A stretch of DNA of 64,000 nucleotides from Candidatus Ideonella esbjergensis (GCA_016710065.1 JADJLP010000013.1:62001-126000); one strand, 5' to 3'; positions 1-10,193 are shown, numbered from the stretch's first letter. Numbers and translations are program-made. The notes: generated by a model from the sequence alone, not told the origin.

Positions 1-434
1 ATGGGGGCCAAGCGGGCCTCGGTGTAGCGCATCGCGGCGGCGCCATCACCGTCGCGGCTGCCGAAATTTCCCTGGCCGTCGATCAGCGGGTAGCGCAGCG
101 CGAAGTCTTGCGCCATGCGCACCATGGCGTCGTAGGCCGCCGTGTCGCCATGCGGGTGGAACTTGCCCAGCACATCGCCCACCACGCGCGCGCTCTTGAC
201 CGGCTTGGGCGCGCCGGCCGAGCCGCCAAAGCCCAGGCCCATGCGCTGCATGCTGTAGAGAATGCGCCGCTGCACCGGCTTGGCGCCGTCGCACACATCG
301 GGCAGCGCGCGGCCCTTGACCACGCTGAGCGCGTATTCCAGATACGCGCGTTCGGCGTAGTGGGCCAAGGTGATGGCGTTATCACTGGGGCCGCCGCCGT
401 CGGGCGCGGAGAAGGAAAGAGTGGTTTGTTCCAT
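1..434 (-). CDS. parC: DNA topoisomerase IV subunit A (ParC), 5' part, runs off the window
   Basis: N-terminal 144 residues of the cleavage subunit of topoisomerase IV, which decatenates daughter chromosomes together with ParE. The start codon is at 434-432 and the protein opens [15 protein letters not shown]. Visible family signatures are the [12 protein letters not shown] stretch and the quinolone-resistance region [13 protein letters not shown]. There Thr and Asp occupy the positions of E. coli ParC Ser80 and Glu84; I take these as natural lineage residues, not acquired resistance. The active-site tyrosine lies beyond the window. It is the last visible gene of a minus-strand parE - transglycosylase - parC run, 29 bases after the transglycosylase stop. 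Confidence 0.95.
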   Translation of the reverse strand, partial: MEQTTLSFSAPDGGGPSDNAITLAHYAERAYLEYALSVVKGRALPDVCDGAKPVQRRILYSMQRMGLGFGGSAGAPKPVKSARVVGDVLGKFHPHGDTAAYDAMVRMAQDFALRYPLIDGQGNFGSRDGDGAAAMRYTEARLAP

Positions 435-463
435 GGTTCAGTTCAAGCCGGTGGGCCAGCGCT

Positions 464-1204
464 TCAGCGCAGCGCCACCGAAGGCGGTGCGTCTTGCCGC
501 ACCAGGGTCAATTCACGGGCCCGGCTTTGCTGGCGTTGCTGCAGCAGGGCCCAGTAAAGCTCCAGCACCATGTGCACATGGGCCTGGGTCTCGGCAATGC
601 GGGGCAGCTTGCCGCCAGCCTTGCGCACCGTGCCTTCGCCGGCGTTCCAGGCGGCCAGGGCCACGGCGATGCTGCCGTAGCGGCGGGTCAGGTCGGCCAG
701 CATGCGCGCACCGGTCATCACGTTCAGGCTGGGGTTGCGCAGGTGTTCGTCCACGGGCCGCGCGGCCAGCTCGGCCTTGGTGGCATACCGCAGCCCGGTA
801 TCAGGCGTGATCTGCATCAGGCCGATGGCGCCGGCGGGCGACACCAGGTTGCGCTGGTAGCCCGACTCCACAGTGATGATGGCCTTGAGCAATTCGGCGT
901 CCACCCCGGTGGCCTGTTCGGCCTTGCGCAGCACGGGCTGCAGGGCCTTGACCTCGGGGGCGAATTCAAGCCAGGTCAGCAGGGTGCTGCGGTGGTGGGC
1001 CTTGCCGGGGACCTGGCCGGTCTCGTCGCCCCGCTCGCGCAACACGGGCTGGTAGCGGGCATCGGGCCGCTGGTACGAGAGGTGGGCCACGCCAGCGCCG
1101 TCCACATAGCCGTACAGCGTGGGCGATTGCGCTTGGCCTGGCGAGCACCAGATCAGCAGGGTGGCCAGACAAAGCCGGGCCAGGAAGGTGTGGCGACGCG
1201 ACAC
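464..1204 (-). CDS. Lytic transglycosylase, SLT domain, exported
   Basis: 246 aa. Residues 1-25 form a Sec signal peptide ending near GQAQS. A short DUF4124-like stretch (LYGYVDGAGVAHLS) follows, then a C-terminal Slt-type lysozyme-fold domain (about 95-200). The catalytic Glu is at about 113 in TVESGYQ, and the conserved GAIGLMQITPDTG motif is present. The family cleaves the MurNAc-GlcNAc bond of peptidoglycan in the periplasm. It sits between parE and parC with 11- and 29-base gaps, so it is probably cotranscribed with them. Why a murein hydrolase is embedded between the topoisomerase IV subunits is not evident from the sequence. Confidence 0.9.
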   Translation of the reverse strand: MSRRHTFLARLCLATLLIWCSPGQAQSPTLYGYVDGAGVAHLSYQRPDARYQPVLRERGDETGQVPGKAHHRSTLLTWLEFAPEVKALQPVLRKAEQATGVDAELLKAIITVESGYQRNLVSPAGAIGLMQITPDTGLRYATKAELAARPVDEHLRNPSLNVMTGARMLADLTRRYGSIAVALAAWNAGEGTVRKAGGKLPRIAETQAHVHMVLELYWALLQQRQQSRARELTLVRQDAPPSVALR

Positions 1205-1215
1205 GACCAGAAACC

Positions 1216-3204
<1,989 letters not shown>

Positions 3205-3205
3205 G

Positions 3206-3283
3206 TCAGCGTCGCCCGGCCGCCCGAAGGCGCTGACGCGCCCCTTGGGGGCTGCGAACGTAGTGAGCTTGGGGTCGTTTCAT
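3206..3283 (-). CDS. Putative 25-aa upstream ORF coupled to parE
   Basis: Reads MKRPQAHYVRSPQGARQRLR then AAGRR and stops with TGA one base before the parE ATG (TGA-C-ATG). Its ATG is six bases after a TACAAT hexamer at 3290-3295, the spacing of a leaderless mRNA. Most of it is made of repeat copy A (3212-3274). The peptide is basic and resembles nothing I know. It is inferred to deliver ribosomes to parE, which lacks its own ribosome-binding site. It could be a chance open frame in GC-rich DNA. Confidence 0.4.
   Translation of the reverse strand: MKRPQAHYVRSPQGARQRLRAAGRR
3212..3274 (-). repeat. GC-rich intergenic repeat, copy A (parE leader)
   Basis: Read on the minus strand: CCCCAAG, 13 bases, then CCCCCAAGGGG, 17 bases, then GCGGCCGGGCGA. 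The same arrangement recurs at 20681-20741 (copy B, same orientation relative to its genes) and, in part, at 54817-54856 (copy C). It lies wholly in the 5' leader of parE, between its probable promoter and its start codon. Confidence 0.7.
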
Positions 3284-3289
3284 GCGGCG

Positions 3290-3295
3290 ATTGTA
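3290..3295 (-). promoter_or_regulatory. -10 element (TACAAT) of the parE operon
   Basis: TACAAT on the minus strand, six bases before the ATG of the upstream ORF. The surrounding 14 bases (GATTGTAGGCAGGC on the plus strand) are identical to those at the probable tolB promoter (45003-45016). No convincing -35 element is seen. Confidence 0.45.
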
Positions 3296-3389
3296 GGCAG
3301 GCCCAGCCATACCCCTGTGATTGCATCCAGCATTGGTCGTGAAATGCGCGCACCATGACCTCATGCCCACGCCCTCGCGGCGGCTCCGC

Positions 3390-3395
3390 TACAGT
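3390..3395 (+). promoter_or_regulatory. -10-like TACAGT, leaderless start of the MFS gene
   Basis: TACAGT followed by six bases and then the ATG at 3402, with no Shine-Dalgarno. This is one of about ten similar arrangements in the window. Confidence 0.4.
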
Positions 3396-3401
3396 GCCGG
3401 G

Positions 3402-4622
3402 ATGCCTGCCCAACAGCCCGCCAAACAGCTCTCCATGAACCAGGTGCTGCTGTGCGGCGCAATGATCGTCACGCTGTCCATGGGCATACGCCATGGCTTC
3501 GGCCTGTGGCTGCAGCCCATCACCATGGACCGGGGCTGGACCCGCGAGACCTTCGCCATGGCCATGGCGGTGCAGAACCTGGCCTGGGGCCTGGCCGGGC
3601 CGTTTGCCGGCATGCTGGCCGACCGCTATGGCGCCTTTCGCGTGCTGGTCGCCGGCTCGGCCCTGTACGCCGGCGGGCTGGTGCTGATGGCCCTGTCCAC
3701 CTCCGGTGCAGCCTTCCTGGGCAGTGCCGGCCTGGTGCTGGGCATGGCCCAGTCGGGCACCACCTATGCGGTGGTGTATGGCGTGATCGGCCGCAACGTG
3801 GCACCCGAGAAGCGTTCGATGGCCATGGGCATCGCAGCGGCGGCCGGCTCATTCGGCCAGTTCCTGATGGTGCCGGTGGAAAACTGGCTCATCGGCCACT
3901 GGGGCTGGCAGAACGCGCTGTTCATGCTGGGCTGTCTGGCGCTGGCCATCATGCCGCTGGCCTTGGGTCTGAAAGAACCGGCCCTGGTGAACGGCACCGC
4001 CCGCCCCCAGCAGAGCATCGTCGCGGCGCTGAAGGAAGCCTTTGGCAACCCGAGCTTTCGCTGGCTCACCGCCGGCTACTTCGTCTGCGGCTTCCAGGTG
4101 GTGTTCATCGGCGTGCACATGCCCAGCTATCTGAAGGACCACGGCATGGCCCCCCAGGTCGCCACCGCCGCGCTGGCGCTGATCGGCCTGTTCAACGTCT
4201 TCGGCACCTTCCTGGCCGGCTGGCTGGGCCAGCGCATGCCCAAGCGCCACATCCTCTCCACCATCTACCTGGCCCGCTCGGTGGCCATCGTCATCTTCAT
4301 CACCGCGCCGCTCACGCCCTGGAGTGTCTACATCTTTGCCTCGGTGATGGGTTTCCTGTGGCTGTCCACCGTGCCGCCCACCAATGCGGTGGTGGCCCAG
4401 ATCTTCGGCGTCCAGTACATGTCCATGCTGGGCGGCGTGGTGTTCTTCAGCCACCAGGTGGGTTCGTTCATGGGTGTGTGGCTGGGCGGCCGCCTGTACG
4501 ACACCACCGGCAGCTACGACGTGGTGTGGTGGATTGCCGTGGCCCTGGGCGTCTTTGCCGCATTGGCCAACATGCCGGTGCGCGAGGCACCAGTGGTGCG
4601 GGCCGCCCCGCAACCGGCCTGA
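3402..4622 (+). CDS. MFS transporter, OFA/YbfB-like
   Basis: 406 aa with about twelve hydrophobic segments. It has the cytoplasmic loop motif GMLADRYGAFR between TM2 and TM3, and GWLGQRMPKRHIL between the two halves. The family resembles the OFA / monocarboxylate-like branch of the major facilitator superfamily; substrate unknown. The start at 3402 is chosen over in-frame ATGs at 3321 and 3363 because it gives the expected short cytoplasmic N-terminus and sits six bases after a TACAGT hexamer. The next gene starts four bases after the stop. Confidence 0.88.
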   Translation: MPAQQPAKQLSMNQVLLCGAMIVTLSMGIRHGFGLWLQPITMDRGWTRETFAMAMAVQNLAWGLAGPFAGMLADRYGAFRVLVAGSALYAGGLVLMALSTSGAAFLGSAGLVLGMAQSGTTYAVVYGVIGRNVAPEKRSMAMGIAAAAGSFGQFLMVPVENWLIGHWGWQNALFMLGCLALAIMPLALGLKEPALVNGTARPQQSIVAALKEAFGNPSFRWLTAGYFVCGFQVVFIGVHMPSYLKDHGMAPQVATAALALIGLFNVFGTFLAGWLGQRMPKRHILSTIYLARSVAIVIFITAPLTPWSVYIFASVMGFLWLSTVPPTNAVVAQIFGVQYMSMLGGVVFFSHQVGSFMGVWLGGRLYDTTGSYDVVWWIAVALGVFAALANMPVREAPVVRAAPQPA

Positions 4623-4626
4623 TCCC

Positions 4627-4773
4627 ATGATGGCGACCCAACGCCCCCACCCTCGTTGGCGCAAAGCTGCCGGCTGGCTGCTAGTGGCCCTGGTGTTGGG
4701 TGGCGTCTTCCTGACCTACCTGGACCCACACGCCGTGGCCGACCTGAGCAACCGGATCTGGGGCTGCTTCTGA
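4627..4773 (+). CDS. Small single-pass membrane peptide, 48 aa
   Basis: Starts at 4627, four bases after the MFS stop. It reads MMATQRPHPRWRKAAGW, then one hydrophobic segment (LLVALVLGGVFLTYL), and ends NRIWGCF. Its TGA overlaps the ATG of the methyltransferase (TGATG). The basic N-terminus and single TM suggest an N-in membrane peptide. Tight spacing on both sides supports it as a real cotranscribed gene. Function not recognised. Confidence 0.65.
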   Translation: MMATQRPHPRWRKAAGWLLVALVLGGVFLTYLDPHAVADLSNRIWGCF

Positions 4774-5339
4774 TGCTGCATGGCCCGGGTGAGCCGTCCG
4801 ACTGGATGACGCGCTGGGCCCACCTGGCCGCCCCGGGTGCCCGCGTGCTGGACCTGGCCTGCGGTGGCGGGCGCCATCTGCGCTGGTGGGCCGGGCGCGG
4901 CCATGCGGTGACGGGCGTGGACCGCGATGCCGACGCGCTGGCAGGCCTGGCCGGCCTGGGCGAACTCATCCTGGCCGACATCGAGAACGAGGCCTGGCCG
5001 CTGGCTGGCCGGCAGTTTGGCGTGGTGGTGGTGACCAACTACCTCTGGCGTCCCCTGCTGCCCGCTATCGTGGCCAGCGTGGCACCGGGCGGCCTGCTGC
5101 TGTACGAAACCTTCGCCGACGGCCATGCGGCGTATGGCCGCCCTTCCCGGCCCGACTTTCTGCTGCAGCGCGGTGAGTTGCTGCGGACCGCCAGCGGCTT
5201 GCAGGTGCTGGGCTATGAAGACGGCCTGCTGACCCAACCGCCCCGCCGCGTGCAGCGCATCGCCGCGCTGCGGCCCGTGAGCAGCCACATCGACACAGCC
5301 CGCACGATGCTGCCCGGCCAGGCCCCGGCCGGTGGATAG
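4773..5339 (+). CDS. Class I SAM-dependent methyltransferase
   Basis: 188 aa. Motif [12 protein letters not shown] at about residues 25-35, an acidic residue in [11 protein letters not shown] at the end of strand 2, and [13 protein letters not shown] as the motif IV region. It resembles the TehB-like / methyltransferase-11 group of small soluble enzymes; the substrate cannot be deduced. The ATG overlaps the stop of the small membrane peptide, so translation is probably coupled. dapA follows 28 bases later but appears to have its own promoter. Confidence 0.85.
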   Translation: MLHGPGEPSDWMTRWAHLAAPGARVLDLACGGGRHLRWWAGRGHAVTGVDRDADALAGLAGLGELILADIENEAWPLAGRQFGVVVVTNYLWRPLLPAIVASVAPGGLLLYETFADGHAAYGRPSRPDFLLQRGELLRTASGLQVLGYEDGLLTQPPRRVQRIAALRPVSSHIDTARTMLPGQAPAGG

Positions 5340-5342
5340 AAT
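5337..5342 (+). promoter_or_regulatory. -10-like TAGAAT upstream of dapA
   Basis: TAGAAT overlaps the stop codon of the methyltransferase gene and lies 25 bases before the dapA ATG. A GAGGAA ribosome-binding site follows. No clear -35 element. Confidence 0.35.
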
Positions 5343-5367
5343 CGGGGACTCGTTCGAGGAACCCTGG

Positions 5368-6249
5368 ATGAAACCCATTTCTGGCAGCATCGTGGCGCTT
5401 GTGACGCCGATGCATGAAGACGGCAGCGTGGACTACGCCGCCCTGCGCAATCTGATCGACTGGCACATTGCCGAAGGCACCGACGTGATCGGTGTGGTCG
5501 GTACGACCGGTGAGTCGGCCACGGTGAACGTGGAAGAGCACTGCGAGATCATCCGCGTGGCGGTGGAGCACACGGCCGGCCGCGTACCCATCCTGGCCGG
5601 CGCCGGAGCCAACTCCACGGCCGAGGCGATCGAGCTGTCCACCTTCGCCAAGCGCGTCGGTGCCGACTGCACACTGCAGGTCGTGCCCTACTACAACAAG
5701 CCCTCGCAGGAAGGCATCTACCGCCACTTCAAGGCCATCGCCGAGGCCGTGGACATCCCCGTGATGCTCTACAACGTGCCCAGCCGCAGCGTCGCCGATA
5801 TGCAGCACGACACCGTGATGCGCCTGGCCCAGGTGCCGGGCATCTTCGGCATCAAGGAAGCCACCGGCAACATCGAGCGTGCCGCCTGGCTGATCAAGCA
5901 CGCGCCCAAAGGCTTCTCCATCTATTCGGGCGACGACGGCACCGCCGTGGCCCTGATGCTGCTGGGCGGCCATGGCAACGTCAGCGTCACCGCCAACGTG
6001 GCGCCGCGCCGGATGCACGAGCTGTGCAAGGCGGCAATGGCCGGCGATGTGAAGCGCGCCACCGAGATCCATTTCGGCCTGCTGGCCCTGCACCGCAACC
6101 TGTTCTGCGAGCCCAGCCCAGCCCCCGCCAAGTGGGCGCTGTCGCAAATGGGCCGCTGCCGCAACGTGCTGCGCCTGCCCCTGGTGGAACTCACCCAGGC
6201 GGGCCAGACTCAAGTGGGCAGTGCCCTGCGCGAGTGCGGCTTGCTCTGA
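5368..6249 (+). CDS. dapA: 4-hydroxy-tetrahydrodipicolinate synthase
   Basis: 293 aa, family length. Condenses pyruvate with aspartate semialdehyde, the first committed step of lysine and diaminopimelate synthesis, in the cytoplasm. The Schiff-base lysine is K163 in FGIKEATGN; Tyr135 in MLYNVPSR and the GTTGES pyruvate-binding loop (46-50) are present. The start at 5368 follows GAGGAA at good spacing. bamC follows 59 bases downstream, the same neighbour as in E. coli, where bamC was first named dapX/nlpB. Confidence 0.96.
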   Translation: MKPISGSIVALVTPMHEDGSVDYAALRNLIDWHIAEGTDVIGVVGTTGESATVNVEEHCEIIRVAVEHTAGRVPILAGAGANSTAEAIELSTFAKRVGADCTLQVVPYYNKPSQEGIYRHFKAIAEAVDIPVMLYNVPSRSVADMQHDTVMRLAQVPGIFGIKEATGNIERAAWLIKHAPKGFSIYSGDDGTAVALMLLGGHGNVSVTANVAPRRMHELCKAAMAGDVKRATEIHFGLLALHRNLFCEPSPAPAKWALSQMGRCRNVLRLPLVELTQAGQTQVGSALRECGLL

Positions 6250-6308
6250 ACGGCAAGCCTGTTTTCCTGTAACCACAGCGGCGGGCCACTGCCCGCTCGC
6301 CGCCGGAG

Positions 6309-7472
6309 ATGAACCCTGTGAATAAAGCCTTTGCGTCCACCCCTGTGCGCGCCGCCGTTCTGCTATTGGTGCTGGCCATGGGCGGGTGTTCATCCGTCGA
6401 CTCTTCCAACGACAAGGTCGATTACCGGGCTGGCGCCCGCAAGACGGCGCCACTGGACGTGCCCCCCGACCTGACGGCCCTGGCCCGGGACGGCCGCTAC
6501 ACGCCGCAAGCCGGCAGCGTCAGCGCCAATGCGCTGCAGCAGCCCAAGGGCCCGGCCGCCACCGACGGCAGCAAGGTAGCCCCACTCAAGGCTGGCGATG
6601 TGCGACTGGAGCGCCATGGCAACACGCGCTGGCTGGTGACGCCGCAGGCCGCCGAGGTGGTTTACCCCAAGATCAAACAGTTCTGGGGCGACCTGGGTCT
6701 GAGCCTGGTGACCGACAGCCCTGAGACCGGCACACTCGAAACCGACTGGGCCGAGAACCGGGCCAAACTGCCGCAGGACATGCTCCGCGCCACCATCGGC
6801 AAGGTCTTCGAGAACCTGTACTCCACCGGCGAGCGCGACAAGTACCGCACCCGTATCGAGCGCACCGAGCGCGGCACCGAGATCACCATCAGCCACCGGG
6901 GCCTGGAAGAGGTGCTGATGGGCAAGGACCGAGATGGGGCCACCACCTGGACCAACCGCCCCAGCGACCCCCAAATGGAGGCCGAGATGCTCTCGCGCCT
7001 GATGCTGGCCCTGGGTGGCACCGAGAGCGCTGCCAAGGCCGTCGTGGCCTCAGGTGCCGCCAGCGGTGCAAATGCCACGGCAACACCCACCGCAGCCAAA
7101 GCTCGCTTGCTCACTGCCCAGGCCGGCGGTGGCGCGGGCCTGGTCGTGGACGACAGCGCCGAGCGCGCCTGGCGCCGTGTGGGCCTCGCCTTGGACCGCA
7201 GCGGGTTCACCGTGGAAGACCGTGACCGCGCCCAGATGCTGTACTTCGTGCGCTACGCCGACCCGAAGGCAGCAGGCCACGAGGAACCTGGCTTCTTCGC
7301 CCGTTTGTTCAGTTCGAAGGAAGCGATTGCGCAGTTGTCGCGCTACCGCATCGCCGTCAAGGCCAGCGGCAACCAGACCGTGGTCAATGTGCTGACCGCC
7401 GACGGTGCGGCCGACAACTCGGCCAACGCCCAGGGCATCGCCACCCGGTTGGTTGAGGAACTCAAGAACTGA
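6309..7472 (+). CDS. bamC: Outer membrane assembly lipoprotein BamC
   Basis: 387 aa lipoprotein of the BAM beta-barrel assembly machine. The signal peptide ends in a lipobox with the lipidated Cys at residue 27 (LAMGGCSS). An unstructured linker of about 60 residues (BamD-binding in the family) is followed by two helix-grip domains at roughly 85-240 and 275-387, separated by an Ala/Thr-rich linker. The position directly after dapA is conserved in proteobacteria. A strong hairpin terminator follows at 7532-7556. Confidence 0.9.
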   Translation: MNPVNKAFASTPVRAAVLLLVLAMGGCSSVDSSNDKVDYRAGARKTAPLDVPPDLTALARDGRYTPQAGSVSANALQQPKGPAATDGSKVAPLKAGDVRLERHGNTRWLVTPQAAEVVYPKIKQFWGDLGLSLVTDSPETGTLETDWAENRAKLPQDMLRATIGKVFENLYSTGERDKYRTRIERTERGTEITISHRGLEEVLMGKDRDGATTWTNRPSDPQMEAEMLSRLMLALGGTESAAKAVVASGAASGANATATPTAAKARLLTAQAGGGAGLVVDDSAERAWRRVGLALDRSGFTVEDRDRAQMLYFVRYADPKAAGHEEPGFFARLFSSKEAIAQLSRYRIAVKASGNQTVVNVLTADGAADNSANAQGIATRLVEELKN

Positions 7473-7531
7473 GGTCGTACCTCTGGCGGCGGGTTGTTAC
7501 CCAACCACTTTCGGCAGAGATACAGACGCAG

Positions 7532-7556
7532 AAAAGCCGCCCGAAGGCGGCTTTTT
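7532..7556. terminator. Bidirectional rho-independent terminator
   Basis: AAAAGCCGCC, loop CGAA, GGCGGCTTTTT: a perfect 10-bp stem with A and T tracts on the two sides. It serves both bamC (plus) and the Ala-rich lipoprotein gene (minus), which converge here. Confidence 0.9.
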
Positions 7557-7573
7557 CATGGCCAAAAGTTGGC

Positions 7574-7819
7574 TTACTTTGCGGCCGAAGCAGCAGCTTC
7601 AACAGCCGAGGCGGCAACAGCGCCCACAGCCGAAGCGGCATCAGCCACGGCGGCCGAAGCGGCACCTGCTGCAGCCGAAGCGGCGGCGTCAACCACGGGA
7701 GCGGCAGCCGAAGCGGCAGCCGAGGCGGCTTCAGCAACAGCGGCGGGGGCTTCGGTCTTGCCGCAGGCGGCCAGGGCAGCAGCAGCGATCAGGGAAGCGA
7801 GCAGGAACGACTTGTTCAT
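7574..7819 (-). CDS. Small Ala-rich lipoprotein
   Basis: 81 aa. Signal peptide MNKSFLLASLIAAAALAACG with lipobox LAAC, so the mature N-terminus is Cys19. The mature chain is almost only Ala, Ser, Val, Glu and Asp in repeated AAxAAS-type units, with no recognisable domain, probably an extended or helical periplasmic stalk. The start at 7819 is chosen over 7831 because GAGGA stands six bases upstream. The gene has a perfect TATAAT at 7964-7969, a leader of about 140 bases with a 14-bp palindrome, and its own terminator, all suggesting strong expression. Function unknown. Confidence 0.75.
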   Translation of the reverse strand: MNKSFLLASLIAAAALAACGKTEAPAAVAEAASAAASAAAPVVDAAASAAAGAASAAVADAASAVGAVAASAVEAAASAAK

Positions 7820-7847
7820 GGATGTCCTCAAACTTTAGGGTCAAACA

Positions 7848-7861
7848 AATTACCGGTAATT
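7848..7861. promoter_or_regulatory. 14-bp perfect palindrome in the lipoprotein leader
   Basis: AATTACCGGTAATT, a perfect inverted repeat without spacer, 29 bases upstream of the lipoprotein ATG and about 100 bases downstream of its TATAAT. It could be an operator or an mRNA hairpin. No regulator can be named. Confidence 0.45.
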
Positions 7862-7963
7862 CTGGAAGCTCGCTATTCCTGCGCGCCTCCTCCTAGAGAA
7901 GGACCAAGGACGTCTGGCGCGCTCGAGCCGCGTCAGCGAATTCATCCCTGTGCCTAGCCCATG

Positions 7964-7969
7964 ATTATA
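7964..7969 (-). promoter_or_regulatory. -10 element (TATAAT) of the lipoprotein gene
   Basis: Perfect TATAAT on the minus strand, 20 bases after the stop codon of the preceding gene. No TTGACA is seen at 16-18 bases. Confidence 0.45.
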
Positions 7970-7988
7970 CTCATACTAGGTAACTTCC

Positions 7989-8498
7989 CTAGATGCCCAG
8001 CGTTGTGACGGGAAACGTGTCAGAAGACCGTTGCAAAAGCGCATCAATTTGCTCTCGCGCAGCCTGGATGTCAGCGGCAGAACAGCTGATGCGGCCACGC
8101 CAATGTGCACGGTCCATCAGCTTGATCACCAGCTTGTCGTCGGCCAGTAGCAAGCTGGGCAGTTCGGATGCAGCGTCATCACTGGGCGCCAAACATTGCA
8201 GCACATGCGCCCAGCGCTGGCGCCAGGCCACCAGACGTGGCGCGTGGCGTCGCAGCGCCTCGAAATCGCCACTCAGCCACACCATATGCACGGTGCGAGG
8301 GCGTGCCCAATCGCTCAGTGTGTCGAGCAGTGGCGGCTCGTCGATGGGCCAGCCTTCGAAATCGGGGCTGATCCAATGCATGCGACGCACACCTCGCTCG
8401 GCAGCATGGGTCAACACGCTGCGGACGGCGGCCTGGAAAGCGGCGTGCGAATTGATCGCACCCTCTACCGGCCATTCGGCAGCCGCTGGCGCGTCCAT
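7989..8498 (-). CDS. Conserved hypothetical protein (possibly DUF7931-like)
   Basis: 169 aa, soluble. Core features are RRMHWISPDFEGWPIDEP, an Arg/Trp-rich middle (VAWRQRWAHVLQC) and LLADDKLVIKLMDRAHWRGR. The last part resembles a phospholipase-D-like or nucleotide-binding fold seen beside acetyltransferases in Burkholderiales, but I cannot assign a function. It starts at 8498, one base after the stop of the L16 hydroxylase gene (TGA-C-ATG), so the two are almost certainly cotranscribed. Confidence 0.7.
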   Translation of the reverse strand: MDAPAAAEWPVEGAINSHAAFQAAVRSVLTHAAERGVRRMHWISPDFEGWPIDEPPLLDTLSDWARPRTVHMVWLSGDFEALRRHAPRLVAWRQRWAHVLQCLAPSDDAASELPSLLLADDKLVIKLMDRAHWRGRISCSAADIQAAREQIDALLQRSSDTFPVTTLGI

Positions 8499-8499
8499 G

Positions 8500-9621
8500 T
8501 CAGCCTGCCTGCACCCAGCCGTCGAAGGCCCATTCAGCCAGCAGTTCGCGGGCACCTTCGCTGAGTGCAGCCACCTGGCGCGCCGTGAGACACCGTTCAT
8601 CGGCGAAAGCCCGCATCAGCTTCGCATCGCGGCCGGCCGCACGGAAGGATTCGCCGTTGATGAACACATGATGGTCGTCGTACATCATGCGACTGCGCCG
8701 ATCCAAACACGCACCTTGCCCTTCAACCAGGGCTTCGCCCCCCTCGAACCAGACGATCGCCTTGGGCTCGGTCAGCGATTCACCCAGCGCGCAGGCCAGG
8801 CTGCGAGCGTCGTTGAGAGCGTCGATCACGGCCTTGGCCGCGAAGGTCTGCAGCGCCTCAGGGATGCGCCCAGGCGTGGCGGTGGCGCTGCCAGCCGGAT
8901 CGCGGTAATGCGGCTCGTCGGTGTTGGCATCAAGCGCATCAATCATGCGCTGCAGCACGTCGCGGGCGGTCTCGGTGGGCGTGGGGGTGCGAAAGCCCAC
9001 CGAGCAGGTCATGCAGTCGTCACCCACGGCGATGCCGTCGTGGCCCCAGCGCGGCGGCAGGTAGAGCATGTCGCCGGGCTCCAGCACCCAGTCCTCGGTG
9101 GGCTGAAAGTTGGCCAGCAGCTTCACCGGTTTGCCAGGCACCAGCGAGGCGTCCTTCATCGGCCCGCAGCGCCAGCGCCTTTTGCCACTGACCTGCAGCA
9201 GAAAGACATCGTAGGAATCAAGGTGCGGGCCGACACCACCCCCGTCGCTGGCGTAGCTGATCATCAGGTCGTCCAGCCGCGCCTCGGGCACGAAGCGGAA
9301 GCGGCTCAGCATCTCGTGCGCCGCCGCCACATGCAGGTCCAGGCCCTGCACCAGCAAGGTCCAGCGCGCTTGCTGCAGTGGTGGAATCTGGCGCCGTGTG
9401 AACGGGCCATGCTTGAGCTTCCAATCGCCGTTGGTCTGTACCAGCAGGCGCGACTCCACGTCGTCGCGCGCCGCCAGCGCGAACAGCTCGGCGCGGTCCA
9501 CCGGCGGCCGCACACCCGGTACGGCCTGGCGTATCACACAGGGCTTCTTTTGCCAGTAGCGGCGCAGAAACTGTTCGGGCGAGAGGCCGCCCAACAGCGG
9601 CAAGGCGAGTTCCACATTCAT
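8500..9621 (-). CDS. roxA: 50S ribosomal protein L16 3-hydroxylase (RoxA/YcfD-like JmjC oxygenase)
   Basis: 373 aa, family length. The cupin-4/JmjC domain carries the Fe(II) motif HLD in GPHLDSYDVFLLQVSGKRRW. A downstream stretch, LPPRWGHDGIAVGD, supplies the distal His. E. coli YcfD uses 2-oxoglutarate and O2 to hydroxylate an arginine of ribosomal protein L16; function here is inferred from similarity. Translation probably starts at 9621, eight bases after a GACAAT hexamer and without a Shine-Dalgarno. Confidence 0.88.
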   Translation of the reverse strand: MNVELALPLLGGLSPEQFLRRYWQKKPCVIRQAVPGVRPPVDRAELFALAARDDVESRLLVQTNGDWKLKHGPFTRRQIPPLQQARWTLLVQGLDLHVAAAHEMLSRFRFVPEARLDDLMISYASDGGGVGPHLDSYDVFLLQVSGKRRWRCGPMKDASLVPGKPVKLLANFQPTEDWVLEPGDMLYLPPRWGHDGIAVGDDCMTCSVGFRTPTPTETARDVLQRMIDALDANTDEPHYRDPAGSATATPGRIPEALQTFAAKAVIDALNDARSLACALGESLTEPKAIVWFEGGEALVEGQGACLDRRSRMMYDDHHVFINGESFRAAGRDAKLMRAFADERCLTARQVAALSEGARELLAEWAFDGWVQAG

Positions 9622-9629
9622 GGGGCCGG

Positions 9630-9635
9630 ATTGTC
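9630..9635 (-). promoter_or_regulatory. -10-like GACAAT, leaderless start of roxA
   Basis: GACAAT on the minus strand, eight bases before the roxA ATG; no ribosome-binding site between them. Confidence 0.35.
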
Positions 9636-9671
9636 GCTCGCCACCGACAGCCGGTATGCGATCATTCTTTG

Positions 9672-10193
9672 ATGGACATCACCCACCCCTGCGTCGTGGC
9701 CCTCACCTGGACGCTGTCGGACGCCCAGGGCCAACTTATCGACGAACTGGTCGACCCGGTCGAATTCTTCTACGGCGGCGAAGATTTGCTGCCCAAGGTG
9801 GAAGAAGCCCTGGCCGGCCAAACCACCGGTTTTGAGGCCCAGCTGCACCTGGAGCCCGAGCATGCCTTTGGCGACTACAAGGCCGAGTTGGTGTGCTTCG
9901 AGGAACGCCGCCTGTTCCCCGAGACTCTGGAGCCTGGCATGCAGTTCGAAGGCCTGCCCGAGGGCGCCAGTAGCCCCGACATGCCGCCCGACCTGGTCTA
10001 CACCGTGACCGAGGTTTACCCCGCGCATGTGGTGCTGGACGCCAACCACCCGCTGGCCGGCGTGGCCCTGCGCATCTCGCTCAAGGTCTGCGACGTGCGC
10101 GCGGCCACAGACAACGAAGCGGCCTCCGGCAGCGTGGGTGAGTCGGCCGTGCAGATCCTCGGCGGCGCACCTCCCGACGCTTCGCTGCATTGA
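9672..10193 (+). CDS. FKBP-type peptidyl-prolyl cis-trans isomerase, SlyD-like
   Basis: 173 aa. The start of the FKBP fold (TWTLSDAQGQLIDEL) is followed by the active-site strand FYGGEDLLPKVEEALAG and the insert-in-flap stretch HAFGDYKAELV typical of SlyD and FkpB. The His/Cys-rich metal-binding tail of E. coli SlyD is absent; the C-terminus is short and neutral. Probably a cytoplasmic folding helper. The ATG at 9672 is preceded in frame by a TTG, which is less likely. The protease gene follows 22 bases later. Confidence 0.88.
   Translation: MDITHPCVVALTWTLSDAQGQLIDELVDPVEFFYGGEDLLPKVEEALAGQTTGFEAQLHLEPEHAFGDYKAELVCFEERRLFPETLEPGMQFEGLPEGASSPDMPPDLVYTVTEVYPAHVVLDANHPLAGVALRISLKVCDVRAATDNEAASGSVGESAVQILGGAPPDASLH

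Noticed and set aside
46..434. Quinolone-resistance substitution in ParC ([11 protein letters not shown])
   Set aside because: Thr and Asp at these places look like normal residues of the lineage. Without a susceptible reference nothing can be said about resistance.
5065..6453. 462-codon minus-strand frame opposite dapA
   Set aside because: dapA on the plus strand has catalytic Lys and Tyr; the antisense frame is compositionally biased.
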